The notes below the pieces were generated by a model that saw nothing but the letters and a program-made list of their open reading frames with translations, made no database searches and was not told the DNA's origin. A stretch of 64,000 bases of DNA, taken from NCBI RefSeq assembly GCF_014852585.1, contig NZ_JACVBX010000009.1, positions 186,001 through 250,000 on the forward strand. Direction: 5' to 3'. The stretch's first letter is position 1; every line of letters begins with the position of its first letter. Source of the DNA: Pseudomonas sp. PDM18 (GTDB lineage Bacteria > Pseudomonadota > Gammaproteobacteria > Pseudomonadales > Pseudomonadaceae). Below, in pieces: positions 18,489 through 26,777 of the stretch. Made by a program: the position numbers and the translations under genes.

Positions 18489-19226
18489 TCAGGCCGCGCT
18501 CTTCTTCTCATCGCGACCTTGCTGGACGAAGCGCATCATCCATTCGCCGACTGCCGTTCCCTGGTGCGGGCGCGAGAGGCTGTCGATGCCGGACTGGAAT
18601 ACCGGCTCGCTGAAGATGTGCTTGCGCAGTTCGAGGATCGCCTGGGAATAGTCGCTCTGGAACTCCGGGTGGCCCTGGAAGCACAGCACCTGGTCGCCGA
18701 TGGCGTAGGCCGCGTTCGGGCAGAAGTCGCTGGAGGCGATGCGACGCGCGCCATGGGGCAGCTCGGTGACCTGGTCCTGGTGGCTGACCAGCAGGGTCAG
18801 GCCATCGCCCAGCGACGGGCTCATCCACTGCGGCTGCTCCTCGATGCGGTAGTCGTGGATGCCCACTCCCCAACCCTGGCTCGCGCGCTCGGTCTTGCCG
18901 CCCAGCACCAGCGCCAGCAACTGATGGCCGAAGCACACGCCCAGCAGCTTGTCGCCACGCTGGTAGAGCTTGAGCACGTAGTCCTTGAGGGTCTGGATCC
19001 AGGGATCAGTGCCGAAGGAGTCCGCCTTGCTGCCGGTCACCAGATACGCGTCGAACTTCTCATCGTCGGGCGGGTAATGCCCTTCCACCACGTTGTAGAC
19101 CGTGAATTCGGCCGGAACGGGTTGCTTGGCGAACAGTTGCTGGAACATCCAGCCATAGCCCTTGTACTGATCGATGAGTTCGGGGCGGAGGATGTCGGTT
19201 TCCAGAATGCAGATGTGCAACGACAT
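18489..19226 (-). CDS. pauD2: Class I glutamine amidotransferase, PauD-like gamma-glutamyl hydrolase
   Basis: A 245-residue free-standing GATase1. The nucleophile elbow is GVCFGHQLLA with Cys at about residue 98, and the His/Glu part of the triad is in CFQGHPEFQ (about 186). Position and sequence fit PA1742 (PauD2), which in P. aeruginosa hydrolyses gamma-glutamyl-GABA in polyamine catabolism. The symbol rests on my recollection of synteny, and a plain GMP-synthase-like amidotransferase is the alternative. It is a single gene with a 203-base upstream region and ends at the terminator shared with CorA. Confidence 0.8.
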   Translation of the reverse strand: MSLHICILETDILRPELIDQYKGYGWMFQQLFAKQPVPAEFTVYNVVEGHYPPDDEKFDAYLVTGSKADSFGTDPWIQTLKDYVLKLYQRGDKLLGVCFGHQLLALVLGGKTERASQGWGVGIHDYRIEEQPQWMSPSLGDGLTLLVSHQDQVTELPHGARRIASSDFCPNAAYAIGDQVLCFQGHPEFQSDYSQAILELRKHIFSEPVFQSGIDSLSRPHQGTAVGEWMMRFVQQGRDEKKSAA

Positions 19227-19429
19227 GCAGGGGTGATTCCTGGGGGGTTAGCGGCTGATAAGGATGGTTTTCCTGACACTGATGAAACGCGCGTGAAAAT
19301 TACGCCCTATTTTTTCACCACACAAGATGCCGAGCGGATTCTTGTGCAGGAATTTCAGGGGAAATACCGGAAAAACCGACTTCCTTCAATTGCACGGATG
19401 CACAGGGGTGACGGCCGGTTGGCAAGGAT

Positions 19430-19984
19430 TCAGCCGATGGACAGCCTTTGCAGCACCAAGTTCGTCTCCAGCACCTGCGCGTACTCGCCCTGCAGATTGG
19501 CCAGCGACATGGCGTGAACTTCCTCGGCGCTGCGTTGCACACCGTTGAAATCGCGCTTGTCGAAGGCGAAACAGGCGTCCGCGACGACCTGCGCAGCGAA
19601 GCCCAGGTTGCCCGCAGAACGCGCCGTGGCCTCTACCGAGTTGTTGGTGCTGACCCCGCAGATCACCAGCGCCCCGATGTCCCGCACACGCAGCCAGCGC
19701 TCCAGCCCGCTGTTGATGAAAGCGTCGGGGACGTTCTTCTCCACCACGTGCTCATGCTCCAGCGGCGCCAGCGCCTCCTGGAACTCGGCGCCCGGCTGTC
19801 CCGGCCAGAACGGTGAGCCCGGCGTGCGCGACATGTGGCGGATATGAACCAGCGGCCAACCTTCCCGGCGCCAGGCCGCCAGCAGTTCGCCGATGCGCTG
19901 CTCGGCCTGCGGGTGGTTGCGCGGCTCGCGGCTGTCACGCATGCCTTTCTGCTGGTCGATGATCAACAAGGCGGGAGGCGTCAT
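19430..19984 (-). CDS. Isochorismatase-family cysteine hydrolase
   Basis: A 184-residue cysteine hydrolase. The catalytic triad is visible as the Asp in LLIIDQQKG (residue 9), the Lys in VVEKNVPDAF (about 83) and the Cys expected in ALVICGVSTNNSVEATAR. In this protein that position reads GVSTNNSVE, so the usual Cys is replaced by Asn or Ser. It may therefore be catalytically altered; the nearby ICG cysteine is three residues too early. The role (nicotinamidase-like or isochorismatase-like) cannot be assigned. A single gene, ending 203 bases upstream of the amidotransferase start. Confidence 0.78.
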   Translation of the reverse strand: MTPPALLIIDQQKGMRDSREPRNHPQAEQRIGELLAAWRREGWPLVHIRHMSRTPGSPFWPGQPGAEFQEALAPLEHEHVVEKNVPDAFINSGLERWLRVRDIGALVICGVSTNNSVEATARSAGNLGFAAQVVADACFAFDKRDFNGVQRSAEEVHAMSLANLQGEYAQVLETNLVLQRLSIG

Positions 19985-20037
19985 CGGGGCGATCCTGCTG
20001 ATGGGGAAGGCGCCATCCTACGATTTGCTCGGGCAAG

Positions 20038-20064
20038 AAAAAACCGGCCACTCGGGCCGGTTTT
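20038..20064. terminator. Terminator after the fadB-like gene
   Basis: AACCGGCC-ACTCG-GGCCGGTT with A and T flanks. It is placed just after the stop of the leftward fadB-like gene and upstream of the isochorismatase gene. Confidence 0.88.
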
Positions 20065-20084
20065 CTCATTCAGAGGAGAACGCC

Positions 20085-22229
20085 TCAGAAGCTCTCGCCC
20101 CGCGCCGCCTTCTCCAACAGCAGCGCCGGCGGTAGGAAGCGCTCTCCGTACTGCTCGGCCAGGTACTGGGCGCGAGCGACGAAGTCCTTCAGGCCGTACT
20201 GGTTGATGAACTGCAGCGCGCCGCCGCTCCAGGCCGCGAAGCCGATGCCGAAGATCGAGCCGATATTGGCGTCGGCGGTGGAGGTCAGCACGCCCTCCTC
20301 CACACAGCGCACCGTCTCGATCGCCTGCACGAAGAGAATGCGGTCGCGCACATCCTCGGCGGATATCTGCGCGTCAGCCTTCTCGAAGCGCTGCTTCAGC
20401 TCCGGCCACAGGTGCTTCTTGCCGTTGGCCGGATAGTCGTAGAAGCCAGCGCCGGCAGCTTTGCCCGGACGCTTGTACTCGTTGACCATCAGGTCCACCA
20501 CGGCGAAGGCCGGATGCTTGGGCAACTGCTTGCCTTCGGCCTCCAGGTCCTTGCGGGTCTGCTCGCGGATGTGGGTCATCAGGCTCATCGACACTTCGTC
20601 GCTGATCGCCAGCGGGCCCACCGGCATACCGGCCTGGCGCGCCTGGTTCTCGATCATCGCCGCCGACACGCCCTCGCCGAGCATGGCCAGGCCTTCGTTG
20701 GTGAAGGTACCGAACACGCGCGAAGTGAAGAAGCCACGGCTGTCGTGAACCACGATCGGGGTCTTCTTGATCTGCAGGACGAAGTCGAAGGCGCGAGCCA
20801 GCGTGGCGTCGTCGGTCTTCTCGCCGCGGATGATCTCCACCAGCGGCATCTTGTCCACCGGGCTGAAGAAGTGCAGTCCGATGAATTTCTGCGGTTGCGC
20901 CACGGCTTCGGCCAGGCCGGTGATCGGCAGGGTCGAGGTGTTGGAGGCGATTACCGCATCGGGCTGCGCGGCGGATTCGGCGGCAGCGCTGACCTTGGCC
21001 TTCAGGCCACGGTCCTCGAATACCGCTTCGATGATCAGGTCGCAGCCTTCGAAATCGGCATCGCTGGCCGTCGGCTTGATCCGCGCGAGGAAGGCGTCGC
21101 GCTTCTCGACGCTCATCTGGCCCCGGCCGACCTTCTTGTCCAGCAGGCCGGCGGAGTAGGCCTTGCCCTTCTCGGCGGCTTCGAGGGAAACGTCCTTGAG
21201 CACCACCTCGATGCCAGCGGCGGCCGAGACGTAGGCGATGCCCGCGCCCATCATGCCGGCGCCGACCACCCCGACCTTCTTCGTCTGCTGCGGCGGGACA
21301 CCCTGCGGGCGGGACTTGCCGGCGTTGATCTCGTTGAGCTGGAACCAGAAGGTGCCGATCATGTTCTTCGCCACCTGGCCGGTGGTCAGCTCGGTGAAGT
21401 AGCGCGCCTCGATCAGCTGAGCGGTGTCGAAGTCCACCTGCGCGCCTTCGACCGCGGCGCACATGATCTTCTCCGGCGCCGGGAAGCAGCCCTTGGTCTT
21501 GTCGCGCAGCACCGATGGGGCGATGGCCAGCATCTGCGCCACAGCCGGGCTGGATGGGGTGCCGCCGGGGATCTTGTAGCCGGCGCTGTCCCACGGCTGC
21601 TTGGCGGCCGGGTTGGCGGCGATCCACTCGCGGGCCTTGCTCAGCAGCTCGTCGCGGCTGGAAGCCAGCTGGTGTACCAGGCCGGCCTTGAGCGCCTGGT
21701 CCGGGCGCACCTTCTTGCCTTCGGCCAGGTACGGCAGGGCCTTCTCCAGGCCGAGCAGACGCACCATGCGCACCACGCCGCCGCCACCGGGCAGCAGACC
21801 GAGGGTGACTTCCGGCAGGCCGAGCTGGACGTGGCTTTCATCCAGGGCGATGCGGTGATGGCAGGCCAGGCAGATTTCCCAGCCGCCGCCCAGGGCCGCG
21901 CCGTTGATGGCGGCGACCACCGGCTTGCCGAGGGTTTCCAGACGGCGCAGCTGACCCTTGAGCACCAGGATGCCTTCATAGAAGGCCTGGGCGTCGGCCT
22001 TGGTCACCTTGATCAGTTCATTGAGGTCGCCGCCGGCGAAGAAGGTCTTCTTCGCGGAAGTGATCACCACGCCGGCGATCGACTCCTTCTCGGCTTCCAG
22101 GCGCGCCACGGTGGCGGCCATGGCCTCGCGGTACACACCGTTCATGGTGTTGGCGCTCTGGCCGGGCATGTCCATGGTCAGGACGACGATATTGTCCTGG
22201 CCTTTCTCATAACGGATGGCGTCGGTCAT
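20085..22229 (-). CDS. Multifunctional fatty-acid oxidation alpha subunit (enoyl-CoA hydratase / 3-hydroxyacyl-CoA dehydrogenase)
   Basis: A 714-residue FadB/FadJ-type protein. The N-terminal crotonase domain has AAINGAALGGGWEICLACHHRIA and GLPEVTLGLLPGGGGVVRMVRL, holding both catalytic glutamates. From about residue 320 comes a NAD-binding 3-hydroxyacyl-CoA dehydrogenase domain (VGVVGAGMMGAGIAYVSAAA), with the catalytic His in FIGLHFFSPVDKMPLVEII. It hydrates enoyl-CoA and oxidises 3-hydroxyacyl-CoA in beta-oxidation. The ATG at 22229 (GGAG upstream) starts 17 bases after the thiolase stop, so both form an operon. It is a paralogue outside fadBA5 and resembles PA1737. Confidence 0.93.
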   Translation of the reverse strand: MTDAIRYEKGQDNIVVLTMDMPGQSANTMNGVYREAMAATVARLEAEKESIAGVVITSAKKTFFAGGDLNELIKVTKADAQAFYEGILVLKGQLRRLETLGKPVVAAINGAALGGGWEICLACHHRIALDESHVQLGLPEVTLGLLPGGGGVVRMVRLLGLEKALPYLAEGKKVRPDQALKAGLVHQLASSRDELLSKAREWIAANPAAKQPWDSAGYKIPGGTPSSPAVAQMLAIAPSVLRDKTKGCFPAPEKIMCAAVEGAQVDFDTAQLIEARYFTELTTGQVAKNMIGTFWFQLNEINAGKSRPQGVPPQQTKKVGVVGAGMMGAGIAYVSAAAGIEVVLKDVSLEAAEKGKAYSAGLLDKKVGRGQMSVEKRDAFLARIKPTASDADFEGCDLIIEAVFEDRGLKAKVSAAAESAAQPDAVIASNTSTLPITGLAEAVAQPQKFIGLHFFSPVDKMPLVEIIRGEKTDDATLARAFDFVLQIKKTPIVVHDSRGFFTSRVFGTFTNEGLAMLGEGVSAAMIENQARQAGMPVGPLAISDEVSMSLMTHIREQTRKDLEAEGKQLPKHPAFAVVDLMVNEYKRPGKAAGAGFYDYPANGKKHLWPELKQRFEKADAQISAEDVRDRILFVQAIETVRCVEEGVLTSTADANIGSIFGIGFAAWSGGALQFINQYGLKDFVARAQYLAEQYGERFLPPALLLEKAARGESF

Positions 22230-22246
22230 TTTCTTGTTCTCCGGCC

Positions 22247-23452
22247 TCAAACCCTTTCGATAATCGTCGCGATACCCATGCCGCCGCCCACGCAGAGGGT
22301 GGCCAGGCCGTAGCGCAAATTGCGCCGCTCCAGCTCATCCAGCAGGGTGCCGAGGATCATGCAGCCGGTGGCGCCAAGTGGGTGGCCCATGGCGATGGAG
22401 CCGCCGTTGACGTTGACCTTGCTCTCCGGCACGCCCATGTCCTTCATGAACTTCATCACCACCGAGGCGAAGGCTTCGTTGACCTCGTAGAGGTCGATGT
22501 CCTCGGCCTTCAGCCCGGCCTTGGCCAGCGCCTTGCGGGTGGCCGGCGCGGGGCCGGTGAGCATGATGGTCGGGTCGGTGCTGGTCACCGCGGTGGCGAC
22601 GATGCGCCCGCGGGCCTTCAGGCCCAGCTCGCGGCCCTTGGCCTCGGAGCCGATGAGCATGGCGGTGGCGCCGTCGACGATGCCGGAGCTGTTGCCCGGC
22701 GTGTGCACGTGCTCGATGCGCTCGACGTAGCTGTACTTGCGCAGCGCGCTGGCGTCGAAGCCCATCTGCCCCATCATCTCGAAGCTGGGCTTGAGCGCGC
22801 CGAGTCCTTCGAGGGTGGAGTCGGCGCGGATGAATTCGTCATGGTCGAGCAGGACGATGCCGTTCTGGTCCGTCACCGGCACCAGGGATTTGGCGAACAG
22901 CCCTTCGGCGCGGGCCTTGGCGGCTTTCTGCTGGGAGCGCAGGGCGAAGGCGTCGATGTCGGCGCGGCTGAAGCCTTCCAGGGTGGCGATCAGATCGGCG
23001 CCGATGCCCTGGGGGACGAAGCTGGTGTGCAGGTTGGTTTCCGGGTCCAGCGCCCAGGCGCCGCCGTCCGAACCCATGGGCACGCGGGACATGGATTCCA
23101 CGCCGCCGACCACCACTAGGTCCTCGAAGCCCGAGCGCACCTTCATGGCGCCCAGGTTGACCGCTTCAAGGCCCGAGGCGCAGAAGCGGTTGATCTGCAC
23201 GCCGGCGACCTGCTCGTCCCAGTCGGCGACCAGCGCGGCGGTCTTGGCGATGTCCGAGCCCTGGTCGCCCACCGGGGTCACGCAGCCCAGGACGATGTCG
23301 TCGACCTGGGCGGTGTCGAGCTGGTTGCGCTGCTGCAGCGCGCGCAGGACACCGGCCATCAGGTTGACCGGCTTGACGCTGTGCAGCGCGCCGTCCTTCT
23401 TGCCTTTGCCGCGGGGAGTACGCACCGCGTCGTAAATGAATGCTTCGGTCAT
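22247..23452 (-). CDS. Acetyl-CoA C-acyltransferase (thiolase)
   Basis: A 401-residue thiolase. The nucleophilic Cys lies in [13 protein letters not shown] (about residue 93), the conserved His in [15 protein letters not shown] (about 357), and the second Cys in [13 protein letters not shown] near the C-terminus. It cleaves 3-ketoacyl-CoA with CoA to give acetyl-CoA as the last beta-oxidation step. ATG 23452 follows AGAGAG and matches the family start [20 protein letters not shown]. It is the first gene of the operon with the fadB-like gene, and a 428-base region precedes it. It resembles PA1736. Confidence 0.94.
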   Translation of the reverse strand: MTEAFIYDAVRTPRGKGKKDGALHSVKPVNLMAGVLRALQQRNQLDTAQVDDIVLGCVTPVGDQGSDIAKTAALVADWDEQVAGVQINRFCASGLEAVNLGAMKVRSGFEDLVVVGGVESMSRVPMGSDGGAWALDPETNLHTSFVPQGIGADLIATLEGFSRADIDAFALRSQQKAAKARAEGLFAKSLVPVTDQNGIVLLDHDEFIRADSTLEGLGALKPSFEMMGQMGFDASALRKYSYVERIEHVHTPGNSSGIVDGATAMLIGSEAKGRELGLKARGRIVATAVTSTDPTIMLTGPAPATRKALAKAGLKAEDIDLYEVNEAFASVVMKFMKDMGVPESKVNVNGGSIAMGHPLGATGCMILGTLLDELERRNLRYGLATLCVGGGMGIATIIERV

Positions 23453-23880
23453 GGCGTTCTCTCTTAGAGTTGTCGTCACGCAGGCGTGGCGTGTCGGCCT
23501 ACCTTAGCGGCGTATCGGCAAGGGGCAATGACCGCAGCGCTCAGCGCAATTGACCGCCACGCTCAGCGACCGACCGGCGGCGAAAAGCTCGAAGGCTCTG
23601 GAAAGGGCCTGTCGGGGAAGATGGACGAGCGGTCGAAAAGCTGAACGCAGCTGTCACGATTCGGTCATATAGAGGGAATATGCCTGAAGCTGCAGGACTT
23701 GCTGCCAGATGGTCTAAGCCCGCGCGGCACTAGGCTTAGACTCAATCAGGCAGATGATGCGAAGAGTGCCGTTGCCGGGTTTGCCGGCTCGGCTCGATAA
23801 ACCAGAAGCCAAGGCATGCGCGTCACTATCAACAGGCCGTGAGTGAGCCGTGCCAAGAACAAGAAAGGCGGAAGGACATC
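23453..23880. other. Regulatory region between thiolase operon and small peptide gene
   Basis: The 428 bases hold no gene I can support. The leftward part must carry the thiolase promoter. It contains a 9-base perfect inverted repeat at 23713-23742 and, near the right end, the ribosome site of the 32-residue peptide gene. Confidence 0.5.
23713..23742. repeat. 9-base inverted repeat
   Basis: GTCTAAGCC, 12-base spacer, GGCTTAGAC. There is no T run, so it is not an intrinsic terminator. It could be an operator or RNA hairpin in the leader of the small peptide gene. Confidence 0.5.
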
Positions 23881-23979
23881 ATGGACAAACAATCGAGAAA
23901 ATGGCGTCAGGCTAGCCTGATCGTGTTCGCAACCACTGTAGTCTTGATCATCCCCAATCTGAGTCGTCTGGTCGGCTAG
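23881..23979 (+). CDS. 32-residue putative membrane peptide
   Basis: An ATG-to-TAG frame preceded by GAAGGA four bases upstream and AGGCGG slightly further. The product has a basic N-terminus (MDKQSRKWRQ) and one hydrophobic helix (ASLIVFATTVVLIIPNLSRL), the profile of a small inner-membrane protein with its N-terminus inside. The family is not recognised. It is 144 bases before the cytochrome gene on the same strand, and co-transcription is possible. The ribosome site, charge pattern and single helix make it more than a chance frame, but conservation needs to be shown. Confidence 0.55.
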   Translation: MDKQSRKWRQASLIVFATTVVLIIPNLSRLVG

Positions 23980-24123
23980 GGCCAACACCCGGCTACCCCG
24001 CCGCTGCGTACCGCGCGCCGCCATCCGCGAGCCACGGTCAACGCAGCGCGGGAGCCACCTACCTCCTGCTACGCCCGCACCTCTGCTAATGTTCCGCGGC
24101 CCACTCCCGCCACGGATGCGACC

Positions 24124-24927
24124 ATGCGCCCACTGCTGCTGACGCTGCTCCTGCTCTGCCCCACCACCTTCGCCGCCACGCTCACCCTGGAATTGCCCGA
24201 CGGCAAGCACGACTTGAGCACGGAACAGTTGCTGGCCAACCCAAAGGCGCAGGACATCGAGATTCCCGCCGACGTCTCCTACAACCGCACCATGCATTAC
24301 CGCGCGGTGCCGCTGGCGGCGCTGCTGCAAGGTGTGCAGCCGGCCGACCACCTGCAGGCCGTGGCGCTGGATGGATTCGCCGCCGAACTGCCGGCCGCGC
24401 CGCTGCTGGCAGAAAAAGGTTCGCGCGCCTGGCTGGCCATCGAGGAGTCGGGTAAACCCTGGCCCCCGCTGGCCGAGGGCAAGCCATCCGCCGGGCCTTT
24501 CTACCTGGTGTGGAGCGATCCGAAAGCCGCTGGCATCGGCCCGGAGCAATGGCCCTTCCAGGTCGCCAGCATTCGTTACCTCAAGCCGCTGGCCGAGCGC
24601 TTCCCGGCGCTGCTGCCGGCGAAGAATGCGCCGGAATCAGTGCAGAAGGGCTTCGCCCAGTTCCAGAAGAACTGCCTGGCCTGCCACCGTCTGAACGGCG
24701 CCGGCGACTCTCAGTTCGGCCCGGACCTGAACCTGCCGCACAACCCCACCGAGTACTTCGCGCCGGGTTATCTCAAGCAGTACATCCGTGACCCGCAGAG
24801 CCTGCGGCACTGGCCGGAAGCGCGGATGAAAGGCTTCGCCGCCGATGTGATCAGCGATGCAGAACTGGACCAGATAGTCGCCTACCTGAAGCACATGGCG
24901 GGGCGGAAGGTGAAGGCTGGCGGGTAA
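24124..24927 (+). CDS. Periplasmic c-type cytochrome with N-terminal molybdopterin-oxidoreductase-like domain
   Basis: 267 residues. The Sec signal peptide is MRPLLLTLLLLCPTTFA. An N-terminal region of about 150 residues (SYNRTMHYRAVPLAALLQGV; DGFAAELPAAPLL; FYLVWSD) resembles the beta-rich fold of sulfite-oxidase/molybdopterin-binding oxidoreductases. It is much shorter and shows no cofactor-ligating Cys. The C-terminal class I cytochrome domain has CLACH (heme attachment) at about residue 185 and a distal Met in EARMKGFAADVISD. It is likely a soluble electron carrier or a subunit of a periplasmic dehydrogenase. The partner is unknown. Confidence 0.82.
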   Translation: MRPLLLTLLLLCPTTFAATLTLELPDGKHDLSTEQLLANPKAQDIEIPADVSYNRTMHYRAVPLAALLQGVQPADHLQAVALDGFAAELPAAPLLAEKGSRAWLAIEESGKPWPPLAEGKPSAGPFYLVWSDPKAAGIGPEQWPFQVASIRYLKPLAERFPALLPAKNAPESVQKGFAQFQKNCLACHRLNGAGDSQFGPDLNLPHNPTEYFAPGYLKQYIRDPQSLRHWPEARMKGFAADVISDAELDQIVAYLKHMAGRKVKAGG

Positions 24928-25014
24928 CCAAACCGGCACGGTAATGGCTCGCGAGCATGCTCACTCCTGCAGAGCATCCATCGAAAATTCTGGGTGCATC
25001 GGCGCAAGGGATTG

Positions 25015-25130
25015 CCCTCACCCTAACCCTCTCCCAGAGGGAGAGGGGACCGTTCGGAGCAGGATGAAACGACCGCGTCAGCCGGCACGGACGGCTCCCT
25101 CTCCCCTTGGGAGAGGGCTGGGGTGAGGGG
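25015..25130. repeat. Intergenic palindromic repeat, family A, copy 1
   Basis: The element opens with CCCTCACCCTAACCCTCTCC and closes with the inverted GAGAGGGCTGGGGTGAGGGG, with an inner CTCTCCC...GGGAGAGG near each end. It sits between the convergent cytochrome and Anbu genes and could fold as a long hairpin acting as a transcription barrier. Three relatives occur at 30656, 33664 and 51113. Confidence 0.82.
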
Positions 25131-25162
25131 TTTCAGCTCAAGCGCAGATGCTTAACCAGGCC

Positions 25163-25897
25163 TCAGTGCCAGTAATCCCCCGGCGGCGCCGGCAGTTCGC
25201 CCAGCAACTGGCGCAGCCCGGCGCCCCACTGGTTACGAATGCCCTCGAAGTATGGGTCGCCCTCCTGGATGCGGTACCCCGCCGGCACTTCCAGGCTGCC
25301 CTCGCGGTACACCAGCAGGTCCAGCGGCATGCCCACCGAGAGGTTGCTGCGGATAGTCGAGTCGAAGCTGATCAGCGCGCAGCGCAGGGCTTGTTCCAGC
25401 GGCGTGGCGTAGCTCATGGCGCGGTCGATGATCGGCTTGCCGTACTTGCTCTCGCCGATCTGGAAGTACGGCGTATCACGGCATGACTCGATGAAGTTGC
25501 CCTGTGGGTAGACGTTGAACAGGCGCGGCACTTCAGTGCCTATCTGCCCGCCGACCAGGAAGGAACTGCCCAGGTCGACACCCTGGTTCTGGCCGATGTT
25601 CTCGTCATGATCGACCACCTCGCGCAGCGTCGTACCCACGAGGCGCGCGGCCTCGAAGAGATTTTCCACCGTGCCGAGGTTGGGCCCGTCGCTCCCCATG
25701 CGCTGGCGCAGCGTGCTGATCACCGACTGGGAGGTGGCCAGGTTGCCGGCGCTCTGCACCACGATCAGGCGCTCTCCCGGCGTGCCGAAGATATGCAGCT
25801 TGCGGAACACCGCGATGTTGTCGACGCCGGCGTTGGTGCGCGAATCGGAAACGAAGACCAGGCCCTGGGCGAGGTTCATGGCGACGCAGTAGGTCAT
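25163..25897 (-). CDS. Anbu-type proteasome-like peptidase
   Basis: 244 residues. After removal of the initiator Met the sequence begins TYCVAM, giving an N-terminal threonine nucleophile as in proteasome beta subunits and HslV. With Thr as residue 1, Asp17 (VSDSRTNAG) and Lys32 (FRKLHIF) occupy the usual catalytic positions. This is the Anbu (ancestral beta-subunit) family, known to form open helical or ring-like assemblies of uncertain proteolytic activity. ATG 25897 places Thr correctly and is preferred to longer frames. It is the last gene of the ATP-grasp/alpha-E/transglutaminase operon, 70 bases after the transglutaminase stop. Confidence 0.92.
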   Translation of the reverse strand: MTYCVAMNLAQGLVFVSDSRTNAGVDNIAVFRKLHIFGTPGERLIVVQSAGNLATSQSVISTLRQRMGSDGPNLGTVENLFEAARLVGTTLREVVDHDENIGQNQGVDLGSSFLVGGQIGTEVPRLFNVYPQGNFIESCRDTPYFQIGESKYGKPIIDRAMSYATPLEQALRCALISFDSTIRSNLSVGMPLDLLVYREGSLEVPAGYRIQEGDPYFEGIRNQWGAGLRQLLGELPAPPGDYWH

Positions 25898-25967
25898 GGC
25901 TTTCTCATGGCGGCGGGAACTGGCACCGATCTTATGCCGGTGCCGACGCTTGTGCCACGCAACCTCA

Positions 25968-26777
25968 TCACTGCTGCGCCTGTTGCATCTGCTGCAGATG
26001 CCCAGGCGCCACGGTGACGCGGGCGTGCATCTGCTCGCCACCGCCGCCCCGGCGCATGCCGCGCACCGGACAGGCGTCGAGGTAATCCAGGCCCACCGCC
26101 AGCTTCAGGTGGCGCTCCGGGCGGTCCAGCACGTTGGTCACGTCGAAGCTGTACCAGGCGTCGTCGAGCCAGGCCTCGGCCCAGGCGTGGCTGGCCAGGT
26201 GGTCCTCGACGTCGGTATACAGGTAGCCGGACACATAGCGCGCCGGCACGCCCAGGTGGCGCAGGCAGGCGAGGAAGGCGTGGGCGTGGTCCTGGCAGAC
26301 GCCCTGCCCCGCTGCGAAGGCTTCGGCGGCAGTGCTGTCGACCTGGGTCGAACCGGGCACGTAGGCGATGCGCTCGTTCAAGGCCTGCATCAGCCTGATC
26401 ATCGCCTTGCGGTCGCGCCGCTCGGCGCACTGGGCGCGGGCGAACTCCTGCAGCGCGCCGTCGGCCTGGGTCAGGCGGGTGCTGCGCAGGAACGGCAGCG
26501 GCGACAGGTGATCGTGCTCGCGCTCGTTCTCCACGTCGATCTCCACCTGGCCGTGGGCGGCGATGACGATGGCCTCGTGGGGCTCGTCCAGGGTCAGCAC
26601 GTGGAGGATGTTGCCGTAGGCATCGCGCTGCGGATGCGCCGGGCGCGGCAGGTGCAGCTGCCAGTCGAGCACGTGCTGGCGCTCGCTTTCCTGCGGGGTC
26701 AGGCGCAGGTACTGGATGCTCGCGCGCACCTGGTCTTCGTAGCGGTAGGTGGTGTCATGGCGGATGGAGAGTTTCAT
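25968..26777 (-). CDS. Transglutaminase-like cysteine protease (with N-terminal bacterial transglutaminase domain)
   Basis: 269 residues. An N-terminal beta domain (MKLSIRHDTTYRYEDQVRAS; LRLTPQESERQHVLDWQL) is followed by the papain-like transglutaminase core. The triad is Cys in GQGVCQDHAHAFLACLRHLG (about 165), His in LASHAWAEAWLDDAWYSFD and Asp in FDVTN. Relatives hydrolyse or transfer amide bonds; in this gene context a peptide or isopeptide substrate is likely. Its ATG overlaps the alpha-E stop (ATGA, 26774-26777), so translation is coupled. It belongs to the four-gene set with CP-ATP-grasp, alpha-E and Anbu. Confidence 0.92.
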   Translation of the reverse strand: MKLSIRHDTTYRYEDQVRASIQYLRLTPQESERQHVLDWQLHLPRPAHPQRDAYGNILHVLTLDEPHEAIVIAAHGQVEIDVENEREHDHLSPLPFLRSTRLTQADGALQEFARAQCAERRDRKAMIRLMQALNERIAYVPGSTQVDSTAAEAFAAGQGVCQDHAHAFLACLRHLGVPARYVSGYLYTDVEDHLASHAWAEAWLDDAWYSFDVTNVLDRPERHLKLAVGLDYLDACPVRGMRRGGGGEQMHARVTVAPGHLQQMQQAQQ

